Source: Microglena sp. YARC (taxonomy: Eukaryota > Chlorophyta > Chlorophyceae > Chlamydomonadales > Chlamydomonadaceae). From it: a stretch of DNA of 64,000 nt. The notes beneath the pieces are model-generated. The model had not been told where the DNA came from. It made no database searches and saw only the letters and a program-made list of their open reading frames with translations. Shown piece after piece: positions 23,052-33,157 of the stretch. Within the stretch, counting starts at the first letter, position 1. Each line of letters starts with the position of its first letter. Position numbers and translations under genes: made by a program. The stretch is taken from positions 11,049,744 through 11,113,743 of the forward strand of contig CM039467.1 in assembly GCA_022414725.1 (NCBI GenBank), read 5' to 3'.

Positions 23052-24776
23052 ACTATGTATAATTGCTTGTCGAAGTACAATGAGTGATTAAATGTACTCA
23101 CAAAGGTTTCAAATCGTGAGAAAAAGCATGAAATATCCGATTTTGTGCCATAATGTTTCGCCGGTACTTCTCGATACTAATATGTGGCCAAAACACGATT
23201 TCCTTAGTGCAACATACCATAGAATTTTAAGGCGTTTCCGAATATGCAATAAAAGTTACATTTGGAGAATATTGGGGCAAAACCTTTTTTGTCCTTTTTA
23301 GGGTGTGTTTTTGTACTTTGTACTGCCATTTGCGATGCTTATATGTTGGCAAAATATGAAAAACAAAAAAGGGGGTCATAGAATTTCAAGGAGAGTCCGA
23401 ATATTCAATAAAAATGAGGTTTGGATATATGTGGAGAAAGTTTTTTTTTGTCTCATCCATGTTTTTGGAACCGGACACATATCCGGAGCGATAATCCCTT
23501 CAAAACAGAAAATGAAACGAGTACGAAGAATGCAACACCGACAAATTATCGATGTTGTGCTATAATTACACCGCAAGCTGAATTGGTATGCTTGTATCTT
23601 GCTCAAACAACTCCTGTTCAGTGCTGCGGATAATGAAATTTCGCCAAGAACCCGAATTTAAACATACTAATGATGTTCAGGGCTTCTTGGTGTGTAAAAG
23701 TGCGATTTTCGAAAAACGTTTTTTTGGTCCGAGGCAGATTCGAACTGCCGACCTCTAGATTACATGTTTGGCTCAATGGTCTAAGTGCGCAATGTAGCAA
23801 AACGCTCAAGTGCCAAATTTACTATTTCACGAATTGGGATTAATATATGTTTTGAGAACATTTATATTCCCAAACGGATTGTAAGGCACGTGATGGTATA
23901 CTACTCACTTGCAATGTTAGCTCGTGGCACCCTTAAGTCGAATCCTTACCCGTGAATTGTTACGTTTTGGCCCAAAACACCCCAAAATGTGTTGTATTTT
24001 TGACTTGTGTTGCTAACGATTGCTCTGATGATATTGTGGTCGAAGTAAATAAGATGCACAATTGCTATATGATATACGATGTGTACCATTGGTTCGAGTA
24101 AGATAAGCGCAACACCGTTAAATAACCAAAAAAACTCGAAAATGTTTCATTTTCTGTTTTGAAGGGATTATCGCTCCGGATATGTGTCCAGTCCTGTCCT
24201 GTCCTGTCCTACTAAAAAAATGGATGAGACAAAAAAAAACTTTCTCCACAATTATCCAAACCTCATTTTTATTGAATATTCGGACTCTCCTTGAAATTCT
24301 ATGACCCCCTCTTCGTGTTATTCATGTTTCGCCAACATATGAGCATCGCAAATGGCAGTACAAAGTACAAAAACACACCCTAAAAAGGACAAAAATAAGG
24401 TTTTGCCCCAATATTCTCCAAATGTAAATTTTATTGCATATTCGGAAACGCCTTGAAACTCTATGGTATGTGGCAGTAATGAAATCATGTTTTGGCCACA
24501 TATAAGTATCGAGATGTGCGGTACAAAGTTCTTTAAAGACCAGGCAAAAAAGTATAGCACAAAATCGGACATTTGATGCTTTTTCTCACGATTTGAAACC
24601 TTTATGAGTACATTTAAGCACTCGTTGTACTTCGAAAAGCAATTATACACATTATACAGCCAGGTCACATTCTCACAAGAGCACATCTAAGCATCGCAAT
24701 TCGCAAAATCGAAAGTTTGCACCTTGGCACTTAGGCAATTTGGCTCATTCATGAAAATCAAAATCGTGAGAAAACA
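23052..24776. mobile_element. foldback element with ~450-600 bp inverted arms
   Basis: Left arm 23052-23520 recurs in reverse orientation at 24145-24655. Matching blocks include ATAATTGCTTGTCGAAGTAC, TTTGCGATGCTTATATG and CGGAGCGATAATCCCTTC. Between the arms, GGCAGATTCGAACTGCC (about 23733-23749) forms a tRNA T-arm-like hairpin (minus-strand B box). About 120 bp beyond the right arm also belong to the insertion, because the host array breaks at 23051 and resumes at 24777. No transposase frame is seen and the target duplication is unclear. Confidence 0.75.
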
Positions 24777-24921
24777 GTCGACCCAGATCAGATCAGATCA
24801 AGTTACTGTGTTCATAGCCTTACCTTTCAATTCAAGTCAACCCAGCTCATTCAGATCAGATCAGATAAACACAGCTTAACTGTATCCATATCCTCACCTC
24901 TCAACGCTCCTTTCTCCACAG
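24777..24921 (+). repeat. acceptor-side junction array of terminal exon, right part
   Basis: Two further units (GTCGACCCAGATCAGATC, AAGTCAACCCAGCTCATTC) lead into the real polypyrimidine tract TCCTTTCTCCACAG, which ends at 24921. Confidence 0.75.
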
Positions 24922-27330
24922 GTCAACGGCCGCCAACGACCCGGCTCTGCCCCTCTGACACTGCTCGGTCGGACAGCCCTCTCCTTCAGCACCAAGGACT
25001 CCATGCCTGAAGTGGGCTCCCCTGTCCACCGCAGCAAGAGCACTGGCAGCGAGTCAGCCGGCTCCAAAATCCCTCAGCCCTTCTCCAACAGCCTCCTGGG
25101 CTCCCTCCGACAGCCCACCTCCACCAAGTCCTCTCCCTCCACCCCCACACCCACCACCTCCGCCGCCTCCCAATTCAGCCTGCCCTCCGCCTTCTCCAAG
25201 CACTCCTCTCCGCAGCATCCTGGTGCATTGATCGTCGCCTCTGCCTCCAGCTTGGCACAGGCCAAAGACCTCCCCTCCAAAAACTCAACTTGCACCGGCA
25301 CGGCATGGACCACGTCCGCCAACCCATCACACTCCAACTCCAAGGATGCGCTAAGCCCAGCTCTTGTGGGGAAAGAGTCGTTTGTTGGTATGCCGAGCTC
25401 AAGCAGTGTGCGTAGGTCACTTTCAGGGGGAACTGAAAGCAGTGGCAATGCGCTCGTGGGGAAAGAGTCGGTGGGCGGTATGACCAGTTCAATTAGTGTG
25501 CGTAGGTCGCTATCAGGGGGAAATGATGGCTGTGGAAATGCGCTCGTGGGGAAAGAGTCGGTGGGCGGTATGATGAGCTCCAGTAGTGCGCGTAGGTCGC
25601 TATCAGGGGGAACTGACGGCTGTGGCAATGGGCTGGTTAAGTCATTCAGTGGAAACGGCGTCGAGGTCGGTACAGACATGATTGGGGCGCGGAGATCGTT
25701 GACGGGGTCAATTGGTGGTGAAGGTCTTGGGGGCGGGTCACCCTTGCGTAAATCATTTGATGGCAGTGCAGACGTGATTGGGGCGCGGAGATCGTTGACT
25801 GGGTCAATTGGTGGTGAAGGTCTTGGGGGCGGGTCACCCTTGCGCAAATCATTTGACGGCAGTGCAGACGTGATTGGGGCGCGGAGATCGTTGACTGGGT
25901 CAATTGGTGGTGAAGGTCTTGGGGGCGGGTTACCCATGCGGAAATCAGTTGACGGCAGCGTAGACACAATTGGGGGTCGGAGATCGTTGGCGGGGTCAAT
26001 TGGTGGTGAAGGTCCTGGGGGCGGGCCATCCATGCGGAAGTCTCTGAGTCTGGGTGGTGATGTGGATGGTGCAATGTGCAAGTCAAGTTGTGCAACAGGC
26101 AGCTTGATTAAGAAGAAAAGCAGTGATGATGGTCAAGTACACAGCTCTCAGAGTAGTGGTAGTGCTGAAGTACAGGGATCCAAGAGCAGTGGTGGTGGTC
26201 AAGTGCAAGGGCCAAAGGATGCAACCAAAACCCGTTTGCCTTCAAGAACAAAAGACAGCACCAAAAACAGCGGAGCAAATTCTCCTACAAAGGCAAAAGA
26301 TGTCACCAAAAACAGTGGTGTTGATTTGCCTTCTTCTGCAAAAGACAGCGCCAAAACGAGCGGGGCGAATTCACCGTCTCCTACAACAGACGGCGCCAAA
26401 TCCAGCAGAGCGAATTCGCATTCACCGGCAAAAGACAGCGCCAAATCCAGCGGGGGTAATTTGCCTTCTCCTGCAAAAGACAGCGCCAAAACTGGCGGGG
26501 CAAATTCACCGTCTCCTACAACAGAAGGCGCCAAATCCAGCAGAGTGAATTCGCTTTCTCCTGCAACAGACATCACCAAAACCAGCAAAGTGAATTCGCA
26601 TTCACCGGCAAAAGACAGCGCCAAAACCAGCGGAGCCAATTTGCATTCACCGGCAAAAGACAGCACCAAAAACAGCGGAGGTAATTTGCCTTCTCCTGCA
26701 AAAGACAGTGCCAAAACCAATGTTACCAGCTCTCCTTCTCCTGCACCAGACAGCGCCAAATCCAGCAAAGCGAATTCGCATTCACCGGCAAAAGACAGCG
26801 CCAATACGAGCAGAGTGTCTCCTGTTTGCGCCATGGCTAAGCGAAACCTAACTGTGGACCTGGATAACCTCTCAGTCAATGCGGGCAAGATGCAGCAGGC
26901 TAGGCTGCCCTCACATGGTGGTGCGGCTGGCGGTAGTGGTAGTGAAGGTGGTGTTGCTGGTGGTGCCTCTGGCGGTGGTGGTACTGTTGGTGGTGGTGCT
27001 GCTGCTGCTGGCGGTGGTGGTAGTGTTGTTGCTAGTTCTGGTGCTGCTGCTGCTGCTGGCGGTGGTGGTAGTGTTGTTGTTGGTTCTGGTGGTGGTGGTG
27101 GTGGTGGTGGTGGTGGTGGCAGGAACAGTAGCTGCAGCACTACCAGTCAGGTGGCCAAGGGGAAGGAAGCGCGCACTAGTCCGAGTAAAGAGACTTGGGA
27201 CAAGTTGATGGCAGATGCTAAGCTGCCCCACCCCTCAACTTCAAACATGCACGACCTGCTTGTGGAGGCAACAAAAACGGCAGCCTGCTTTGGTATCGAT
27301 ACAAAATGGATAGATTCACTGTTTGCATGA
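24922..27330 (+). CDS. terminal exon: Ser/Gly-rich repeat protein, mostly disordered
   Basis: 803 codons including the stop (TGA 27328-27330), starting in phase 0 after acceptor TCTCCACAG. An ATG at 25003 exists, but 27 open codons precede it and join exon z in frame, so translation starts upstream. Numbering from that ATG: Ser/Pro/Thr-rich segment with an SKIP motif (21-24) of the SxIP type that can bind EB1; three 30-residue repeats with RRSLSGG (about 122-211); four ~32-residue repeats with ARRSLTGSIGGEG and RKSFDG (about 223-350); thirteen 15-residue repeats KDSAKxSGAN-x-PSPA (about 417-611); a Gly/Ala/Ser tract with poly(Gly) (about 643-706); and a non-repetitive C-terminal tail containing WDKLMADAKLPHP and CFGIDTKWIDSLFA. 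R-R/K-x-S motifs are typical of basophilic kinases. A cytoskeletal or scaffold role is a guess; I recognise no family. Confidence 0.85.
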   Translation, partial: VNGRQRPGSAPLTLLGRTALSFSTKDSMPEVGSPVHRSKSTGSESAGSKIPQPFSNSLLGSLRQPTSTKSSPSTPTPTTSAASQFSLPSAFSKHSSPQHPGALIVASASSLAQAKDLPSKNSTCTGTAWTTSANPSHSNSKDALSPALVGKESFVGMPSSSSVRRSLSGGTESSGNALVGKESVGGMTSSISVRRSLSGGNDGCGNALVGKESVGGMMSSSSARRSLSGGTDGCGNGLVKSFSGNGVEVGTDMIGARRSLTGSIGGEGLGGGSPLRKSFDGSADVIGARRSLTGSIGGEGLGGGSPLRKSFDGSADVIGARRSLTGSIGGEGLGGGLPMRKSVDGSVDTIGGRRSLAGSIGGEGPGGGPSMRKSLSLGGDVDGAMCKSSCATGSLIKKKSSDDGQVHSSQSSGSAEVQGSKSSGGGQVQGPKDATKTRLPSRTKDSTKNSGANSPTKAKDVTKNSGVDLPSSAKDSAKTSGANSPSPTTDGAKSSRANSHSPAKDSAKSSGGNLPSPAKDSAKTGGANSPSPTTEGAKSSRVNSLSPATDITKTSKVNSHSPAKDSAKTSGANLHSPAKDSTKNSGGNLPSPAKDSAKTNVTSSPSPAPDSAKSSKANSHSPAKDSANTSRVSPVCAMAKRNLTVDLDNLSVNAGKMQQARLPSHGGAAGGSGSEGGVAGGASGGGGTVGGGAAAAGGGGSVVASSGAAAAAGGGGSVVVGSGGGGGGGGGGGRNSSCSTTSQVAKGKEARTSPSKETWDKLMADAKLPHPSTSNMHDLLVEATKTAACFGIDTKWIDSLFA

Positions 27331-27344
27331 TGTTGGAATCCTTA

Positions 27345-28003
27345 TGGGCAGCTTGTGGTTTGCAACACAGTTACACAGTGGTGTGAGTCAACATGTATGT
27401 ATGTGTGTACGGATGTATGTGTGTGTGTGTACGTATGTATGTATGTGTCTGTATGTATGTTACAGTCCAGGGGTAGGCCAAATAGGCTCAAGGGACTTGT
27501 CCAACCGTGATAGGAAGGGCTGGAAAGAAAAAACATTGACACATAACCCCGTCCCACTCAGCAACCCAGAACCTGACCTTGGACTTGGACAGCCTCACCA
27601 CAGACAAGTGGATAGCTGCTGTGGTGTGAGTTAACATGTATGTATGTATGTTGTTACAGTCCAGGGGTAGGCCAAATAGGCGAAAGGGACACATAGCCCC
27701 GTCCCACTCAACAACCCAGAACCTGACCTTAGGCTTGGGCAGCCTCACCACGGACAGGTCGATAGCCGCTGTGGTGTGAGTTAATATGTATGTATGTATG
27801 TTGTTACAGTCCAGGGGTAGGCCAAATAGGCTGAAGGGACATTAAGCCCTGTCCCACTCAACGACTCAGAACCTGACCTTGGACTTGGACAGCCTCACCA
27901 CAGACAGGTTGATAGCCGCTGTGGTGTGAGTTAATATGTAGCCCCGTCCCACTCAGCAACCCAGAACCTGACCTTAGACTTGGACAGCCTCACTACAGAC
28001 ATT
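27345..28003 (+). repeat. ~140-150 bp tandem repeat after the stop codon
   Basis: Three to four units, each with TTACAGTCCAGGGGTAGGCC, CAGAACCTGACCTTGGACTT, CCTCACCACAGACA, TGGATAGCTGCTGTGGTGTG and a TATG repeat. GACAAGTGGATAGCTGCT resembles the codons GACAAGTTGATGGCAGATGCT of the terminal exon. CAGTCCAGGGGTAGGCCAA also recurs, inverted, within 37340-38130. Confidence 0.8.
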
Positions 28004-28004
28004 G

Positions 28005-28200
28005 TGATGATACCGCCTGGTGGGGCGTCGGATTAAGTGAGCCCTGTCTTACGGCGGTAGAGAACGGGCTGCTACTTTACCTGGACAGTGCTACCATGGC
28101 GCTTGACAGCGACCGCGAACACTAAGGCGCACCCATAGGGATTCAAACCCCACACCTTCTGCCTGATTTCAACGAACTCAACCATTGAGCCAATCGTCGA
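28005..28200 (-). mobile_element. tRNA-derived SINE
   Basis: On the minus strand it carries a Pol III A box TGGCTCAATGG (28182-28192) and a B box GGTTTGAATCC (28139-28149) at tRNA-like spacing. The body (GCGGTCGCTGTCAAGCGCC, GGTAGCA, CGCCCCACCAGGCGGTATC) is related to 14228-14395 and 32038-32150. This is the only copy in the window with both boxes. Confidence 0.7.
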
Positions 28201-28203
28201 AAC

Positions 28204-28266
28204 GGGAGAATCACCACAGACAAGCGGATGGCTGGTGCTAAACTTCCCCATGCCTCTACCGCATAA
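28204..28266 (+). pseudogene. duplicate of the Ser/Gly-rich protein C-terminal segment
   Basis: After TCACCACAG, the codons read (T/D)KRMAGAKLPHASTA then TAA (28264-28266). They match WDKLMADAKLPHPSTS in the terminal exon. It could be an alternative last exon or a stranded duplicate; the tandem repeat just upstream carries shorter forms of the same segment. Confidence 0.5.
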
Positions 28267-28269
28267 ATG

Positions 28270-29920
28270 ATCTTGGCTAAAAATAAAGTTGTGAAAGGAA
28301 GTTCACCCCAGGAGGTGGGTCTCCCGATACCAACCAGGGATACCGAGGATTTATATTTATTTTATTTCGTTACAGTACCTTGCTTCCCGAATGCATTTAT
28401 TTCGTTTCAGTCTGTTGCAGTACCTCATTTAATTTATTTCGTTACAGTGTAGAAGTGTTGTTTAAGGATTTGGGCCTAAACTCTTATAATCGACCATTTA
28501 ACTTGAACTTGGTTACCGTACATAGCTTCAGACAGCAATTTGGCTGCTCGCCGTCTTCGGCAGTAAAACAATTATAACCAGGAAAATGTAAAGTCGAACT
28601 CTCTTTTTTTGCCTTTTTGAGCCCCACTGCGCGTTCGGCACAGTTTTTTGCAACCCCCTGTGGGCGCAGCAAGCAATTTTTGCACTACAAAGCGCAGTTT
28701 TGTTTTCAAGAGCGCTGAAGCGCTGGCCAATTTGGTCAATGGAAGTGCCCTGCTCCCAAAGTGAAAAAACCCGAAGGTAAAAAACAAAAGTGCAGGCAAA
28801 AACGGAGCTTTTTAGGGGGGGGAGAAAAAGTGCGGTATGAAAAATTGTCCAAAAAGTGCACCAGAAGGGTATTAACAAAGTTTCGGTATTGCCAGCACAT
28901 TTCGGAAAGGCCATTGTCCTACCCTGACTACAGGCGTCAACTAATTTCAAGTTGCTCAAATGAAAAGCACGATCAGTTGATTGTCGGCTTTGTCGCTCCA
29001 ATCAAGAACCCTATTTCAAGATGCCTACCTCTCCCCACATTCATGGGTGCCAATCTGCCCCCTCAACTGTGTGCTTGTGTCACTGCCTTGAGCTAACGTG
29101 ACTTGACTTGAGTTGGTGCAAATTGTCAATTAATTTGTGCTGGACTCATGCATTTGCACAGAGTTCAATTAGAAGTTAGACTGTTGAAGGAGCCAATTTG
29201 AAAATAGCTCCAACCGGAGACTGGCCAGGCCGCACCGGAACCAGAGTGGCTATGTAAAAGGGGGCTGCAAACACGACAGGTCATTAGAGCGTGTCGCTTG
29301 CGAAAAACGCTTTGGCACCGGCATGAACTTTCGTAGGTAGAGGAGAAAGTAGCTACTTGTAGCTGGATAAAGCTGCAAAACATTGAACAACTTTTGCGAA
29401 GGATCTTGTCCGCTGCGATGCTGTTAATTCAAGCCGTGCGAACTCCAACTACGAGCCAAATATTTTGGTGCGGAGGTGCCTAGTATCGGTCAAACGCCTG
29501 GACGGAGGCTCGGAGAGGCGGACAGATGGAGAACGGAGAGAGACACGGGGGGAACTTAGGGCTTCAGGGGGGGTCCAGAGGGGGCTAACGCGGAAAACAC
29601 ACAGGGAATACCGGGAAAATACACTTGGGCATGGGCTGATAGTCAACTCCGCATGCAGACAGTGAGCAGCCTGAAGGCTGATAGACCATGTAATGGAAAC
29701 AATACAGACACGTTACTGGAATTCAAAGAATAAGGGTATATATCTAACTTCGTTTGTTCACAAATACACTGCCCATCTCTGCGTAATATCTATTCCCAAT
29801 ATATATAATTATACACATAATAGCCAGCTCCTGGAACCGACTCATAACGGATTTGTAACCAATACACACCCGATTCATAACTTATTCTTGGCCAATTTAT
29901 AACCCATTGGAAACCAATTC
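28270..29920. other. no gene recognised; diverged ~190 bp element inside
   Basis: 28575-28765 is a diverged relative of the TIR elements at 30419 and 33412 (GCGCAGTTTTTTGCAACCCC near 30480, CTGAAGCGCTGGCCAATTTG). A CAGACAGTGAGCAGCCTGAA core of the 10 kb satellite lies near 29656. Nothing else is supportable. Confidence 0.5.
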
Positions 29921-29939
29921 AGAAACGATTCGGTACAAT

Positions 29940-30290
29940 TAGTTTATGACAGGTTGGTCGCCTTGGCCGCCTTCGATTCTATCCCAGGCCTGGTTATGAC
30001 AGGCTGGCGGCCAAGGCGCCTTAGCCGCCTTCGGTTCTATCCCAGGCCTGGTTATGACAGGCTGGCGGCCAAGGCGCCTTAGCCGCCTTCGGTTCTATCC
30101 CAGGCCTGGTTATGACATGCTGGCGGCCAAGCCGCCTTAGCCGCCTTCAGTTCTACCCCGGGTCTGTTTATGACAGGCTGATGGCCAATGTGCCTTGGCC
30201 GCCTTCGGTTCTATCCCAGGCCTGGTTATAACAAGTTGGCGGCCCAGGCGCCCCTTCGGTTCTATCCCAGGCCTGGTTGCTGACACCACA
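29940..30290. repeat. ~58 bp tandem repeat
   Basis: Five to six units with TATCCCAGGCCTGGTTATGA, CAGGCTGGCGGCCAAGGCGC and CTTAGCCGCCTTCGGTTC. No open reading frame of interest. Confidence 0.85.
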
Positions 30291-30418
30291 GATAATCAAT
30301 ACTATGAACATTAACGATCACACCAACAGCAGCCTTCACAGAGAAACTACGACTGGAAGTCGCCCTCAAGCTCTGCACCAAACTTCACAGCCATGCCGCT
30401 GCCTCCTTCCAGTCCAGA

Positions 30419-30609
30419 CCAGGGTACTACTAAGCGCTGCCTTTTTTAGCCCCTAAGCGCGTTTCGCGCAGTTTTTTTTTCAATCCCCTGTGGGTGCAGC
30501 GCGCAGTTTTTGCGCTTTTTGCACAATAAACTTTTGGCACTGAAGCGCTGACCAATTTGATGTTTTGAGCGCTTTAAGCTGTCCAATTGGGCAAGAAGTA
30601 GTACCCTGG
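30419..30609. mobile_element. ~190 bp TIR element (CCAGGGTAC ends)
   Basis: Inverted ends CCAGGGTAC...GTACCCTGG with TCCAGA directly repeated on both sides (target duplication, 6 bp). The interior has GCGCAGTTTTT and AAGCGCTG motifs. The same family occurs at 33412-33608 and, diverged, at 28575-28765. Confidence 0.75.
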
Positions 30610-30879
30610 TCCAGACACACGAAACTGGCCCCCAAAACTCGTCCAGGGGGATGACAGCCCCCCCCCCCCCCCCCCCCCTTTTGGTGGTTGGCCCCGGTGA
30701 AAGCAACCGGGCTGCCCCCCTCAACCTCACGCCTCGTAATAAGACGTCCTATTTATTTATTTGTCTACAACTGGAAGTGCGGCAGTAGCTGGTGCAAGAG
30801 GGTCAATAAAGGAATAAATAAGGAAGAGGGCAGCACACCCAAGTCACTTTTTACTTATTGCAACCACCTTCTGATCAGT

Positions 30880-31500
30880 GCAACGACAGGCCAGCCATGT
30901 CAGGGGGGTGGCCTACCCCAAAGCACAGATAGTGCTGAAGGAAGTGGGTGCGCCACCTTCTGGAGTCAAAGCTAGTGCAATGAGAGGTCGGCCATGTCAG
31001 GGGGGTGACCCACCCAAGTCACTTTTTACTTTTTGCAACCTTTGTTTCAAAACTGAGTTTCAACACCCTTGCTTCACTTTTTGGCGGAGCCCCCCCTTCA
31101 GGGGGGTGGGAGCCCCCAGTGTTACCCATTTGTCCGGTCGACCGACCGACCGACCGGCAATCCATCCATCCATCTGACCGTGATGAAGCCAGACACGCTA
31201 GCCAACGGTCTCGTATCTAACTCGCTTCCATTGCCACCTGTCGCTCCCTCGCGATCACTCTCCTCCGTCGCAGGCAACCCTGCATAGAACATGTTGCAAC
31301 AGATGGACTTGCACTAGCCCTAACACCCTCCCTGAGCTCAGTGCAATGATAGGTCTGCCATGTCAGGGGGGTGACCTACACCCCCAGTAGAGATGGTGCT
31401 GAAGGAGGTGGGTGCACCACCTCCCGAAGTCGAACCGGAGTACCTGACCCGAGACCGGTGGTTCAGGTTCCAAGGGCTTGTAGGAGAGGCACTCTTTTGA
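30880..31500. repeat. dispersed repeat copy 2 and GGCCATGTCAGGGGGGTG repeats
   Basis: GCCATGTCAGGGGGGTG with flanking GATGGTGCTGAAGGAGGTGG recurs near 30893, 30991 and 31358. 31078-31310 (GGCGGAGCCCCCCCTTCAGG, GTTACCCATTTGTCCGGTCG, AACCCTGCATAGAACATG) is a copy of the repeat found at 39695 and, inverted, at 19030. Confidence 0.65.
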
Positions 31501-31544
31501 GCTGAAGAGAAGGGGTCTCCCTGGAATTGGTGGGGCAGGATTGA

Positions 31545-31596
<52 letters not shown>

Positions 31597-31840
31597 GGGG
31601 TAGGGGGGGGGGGGGAGAGTGGTTGAGCAGAAGAGAAGGAGTCTCCCTGGAATTGGTGGTGGTGGAAGTGATTCAGTGTTTGGGTGTGTGGGGAAGTGGT
31701 TGAGCTGAAGAAAAGGGGTCTCCTTGGAATTGTAGGGGCAAGAGTGGTTCAGTGTGAGGGTGGTTGGGAAAGTGGTTGGGGAAGTGGTTTAGCAGAAAAT
31801 AATGGGTCTCCCAGGAATTGGGGGGGGGGGGGGGGGGTAT
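31490..31840. repeat. tandem repeat GGTCTCCCTGGAATTGG with GT tract
   Basis: Four units with GAGCTGAAGAGAAGGGGTCT, CCCTGGAATTGGTGGGG and TTCAGTGT. They are separated by a (GT)n tract at 31548-31594 and G runs. Confidence 0.75.
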
Positions 31841-32037
31841 ACGATGGGGGGCGGGGTAGTGAGGTGGTGGTGGGGTATCTGGGGGTACATGTATATTAGT
31901 AATATTACTAACACACCTGGGCAGGAGTTTAGGGCTGCTAGCACTAAAATAAATCCCGTGATTATAGCGCTAGTTATAGAGTTAAAGAGGGGAGAAATAG
32001 CACGTCGTCGAACGAACCCTACATAGCGTGTCATAGG

Positions 32038-32150
32038 TAATGATAACGCCTGGTGGGGCGTGGTGTTGAGGGAGCCCGTCGTACGCGGGTGGGGAGCGGT
32101 CTCCTACCTCAACTGGACAAGCTACCATCGCGGTTGACGACGACCTAGCG
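32038..32150 (-). mobile_element. SINE body fragment
   Basis: Nearly identical to 14230-14340 (GGTGGGGCGTGGTGTTGAGG, CTCAACTGGACAAGCTACC) but without the tRNA-like head. Confidence 0.65.
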
Positions 32151-32625
32151 TGTAATACAATCCCTACATAGCCTGTCATACGCACCGTACGTAGCCATAG
32201 GTACCTAGCCAGTAGTAGCCATATGTAGCCTGCCGTACGTAACCCTACGTAGCCCATCATATGTAGCCCTACCTAGCCCTACGTATGTACCCAACGTAGC
32301 CATAGGTACCTAGCCCGTAGTAGCCATAGGTAGCCCGTCGTACGTAGCCCTACGTAGCCCGTCCTACGTAGCCCTGCGTACGTAGCCTGTAGTAGCCCTA
32401 CGTAGCCCGTCGTGCGTAGCCCGTCATACGTAGCCCTGCGTACGTATCCTGTAGTAGCCCTACGTAGCCCGTCGTACGTAGCCCTACGTAGCCCGTCATA
32501 CGTAGCCCTGCGTACGTAGCCTGTAGTAGCCCTATGTAGCTCGTCATACGTAGCCCTGCGTAGCCCGTAATAGCCCTACGTACGTAGCCCGTCCTACGTA
32601 CCCTACGTACCCTACAAAATGTGCA
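32150..32625. repeat. CGTAGCCC satellite
   Basis: About 470 bp of CCCTACGTAGCCCGTCGTACGTAG-type repeats, rich in the palindromes TACGTA and CTACGTAG. Unit order is irregular (8-, 10- and 12-base steps). Confidence 0.85.
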
Positions 32626-32699
32626 GCGGTCTAGATGTTGGACTGACCAATCACGGATGTTTTTTCTTCCGCAGTTATGAGCTACTTCATCATGAACTC

Positions 32700-32920
32700 A
32701 TGATGGTCAGATCCTTCACACTAACACACATGAGGGGGCTCCATGCCCACCTGAGGGTTTCCTCGAGCAGCCAAGTACTAGTAATAGTAGTGCTGCATAT
32801 TAATAATATTACTAACACACCTGAGGGGGCTGCATGCCCATCTGGGTTTTCCCCCTAGCAGCCAAGTACTGGCAATAGTAGTATTGCATATTATTAATAT
32901 TAGTAATATTAGTAACACAC
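32700..32920 (-). repeat. donor-side junction array of last RBP47 exon
   Basis: Two units left of the exon, at about 32718-32800 and 32810-32878, carrying on the minus strand CAGTACTTGGCTGCT and CCTCAG|GTGTGTTAGTAATATT. They repeat the exon's last ~50 nt plus donor. A fainter copy lies at 31895-31945. Confidence 0.8.
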
Positions 32921-33157
32921 CTGAGGGGGCTTGAAGCCCATCTGGGGGGTTCCACCAGCGGCCAGGTACTGGTAATAGTAGTATTGGTAGTAGGGGTCAA
33001 AAGGAGCGGGGGCAGCAGAAGGGTAGGCACCGGCGCCTGAGGGAAAGGTACCCCAGGGCATGCCCCCCCCACCACCAGCATGGGGGGGCGGGACAAAGAG
33101 GGGCATGGGGTAGGCTGACCAATTGTTGCCCACCTCGTTGCCACGGACCATGGGGGG
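32921..33157 (-). CDS. RBP47: RBP45/47-like protein, C-terminal Gly/Pro/Tyr-rich exon
   Basis: 237 nt, phase 0 at both ends: acceptor AATGTGCAG on the minus strand, then 79 codons. It encodes PPMVRGNEVGNNWSAYPM, a Gly/Pro-rich stretch, and DPYYQYYYYQYLAAGG, ending GFKPPQ. A low-complexity Tyr/Gln/Gly tail after RRM3 is usual in RBP45/47 proteins. At the 3' end GTGTGTTACTAA can be a donor (as the repeated copies suggest) or can be read through as VCY followed by a stop, which would make this the last exon. No later exon was found. Confidence 0.75.

Noticed and set aside
23725..23815. A functional tRNA gene in the foldback element
   Set aside because: Only a T-arm-like hairpin is present on the minus strand. 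The D-arm-like GGCTCAATGG lies on the opposite strand and the acceptor stem does not pair.
25074..27140. Long minus-strand frames opposite the terminal exon (335 and 313 codons)
   Set aside because: They are shadows of the repetitive plus-strand exon, which has consistent upstream splice phases.
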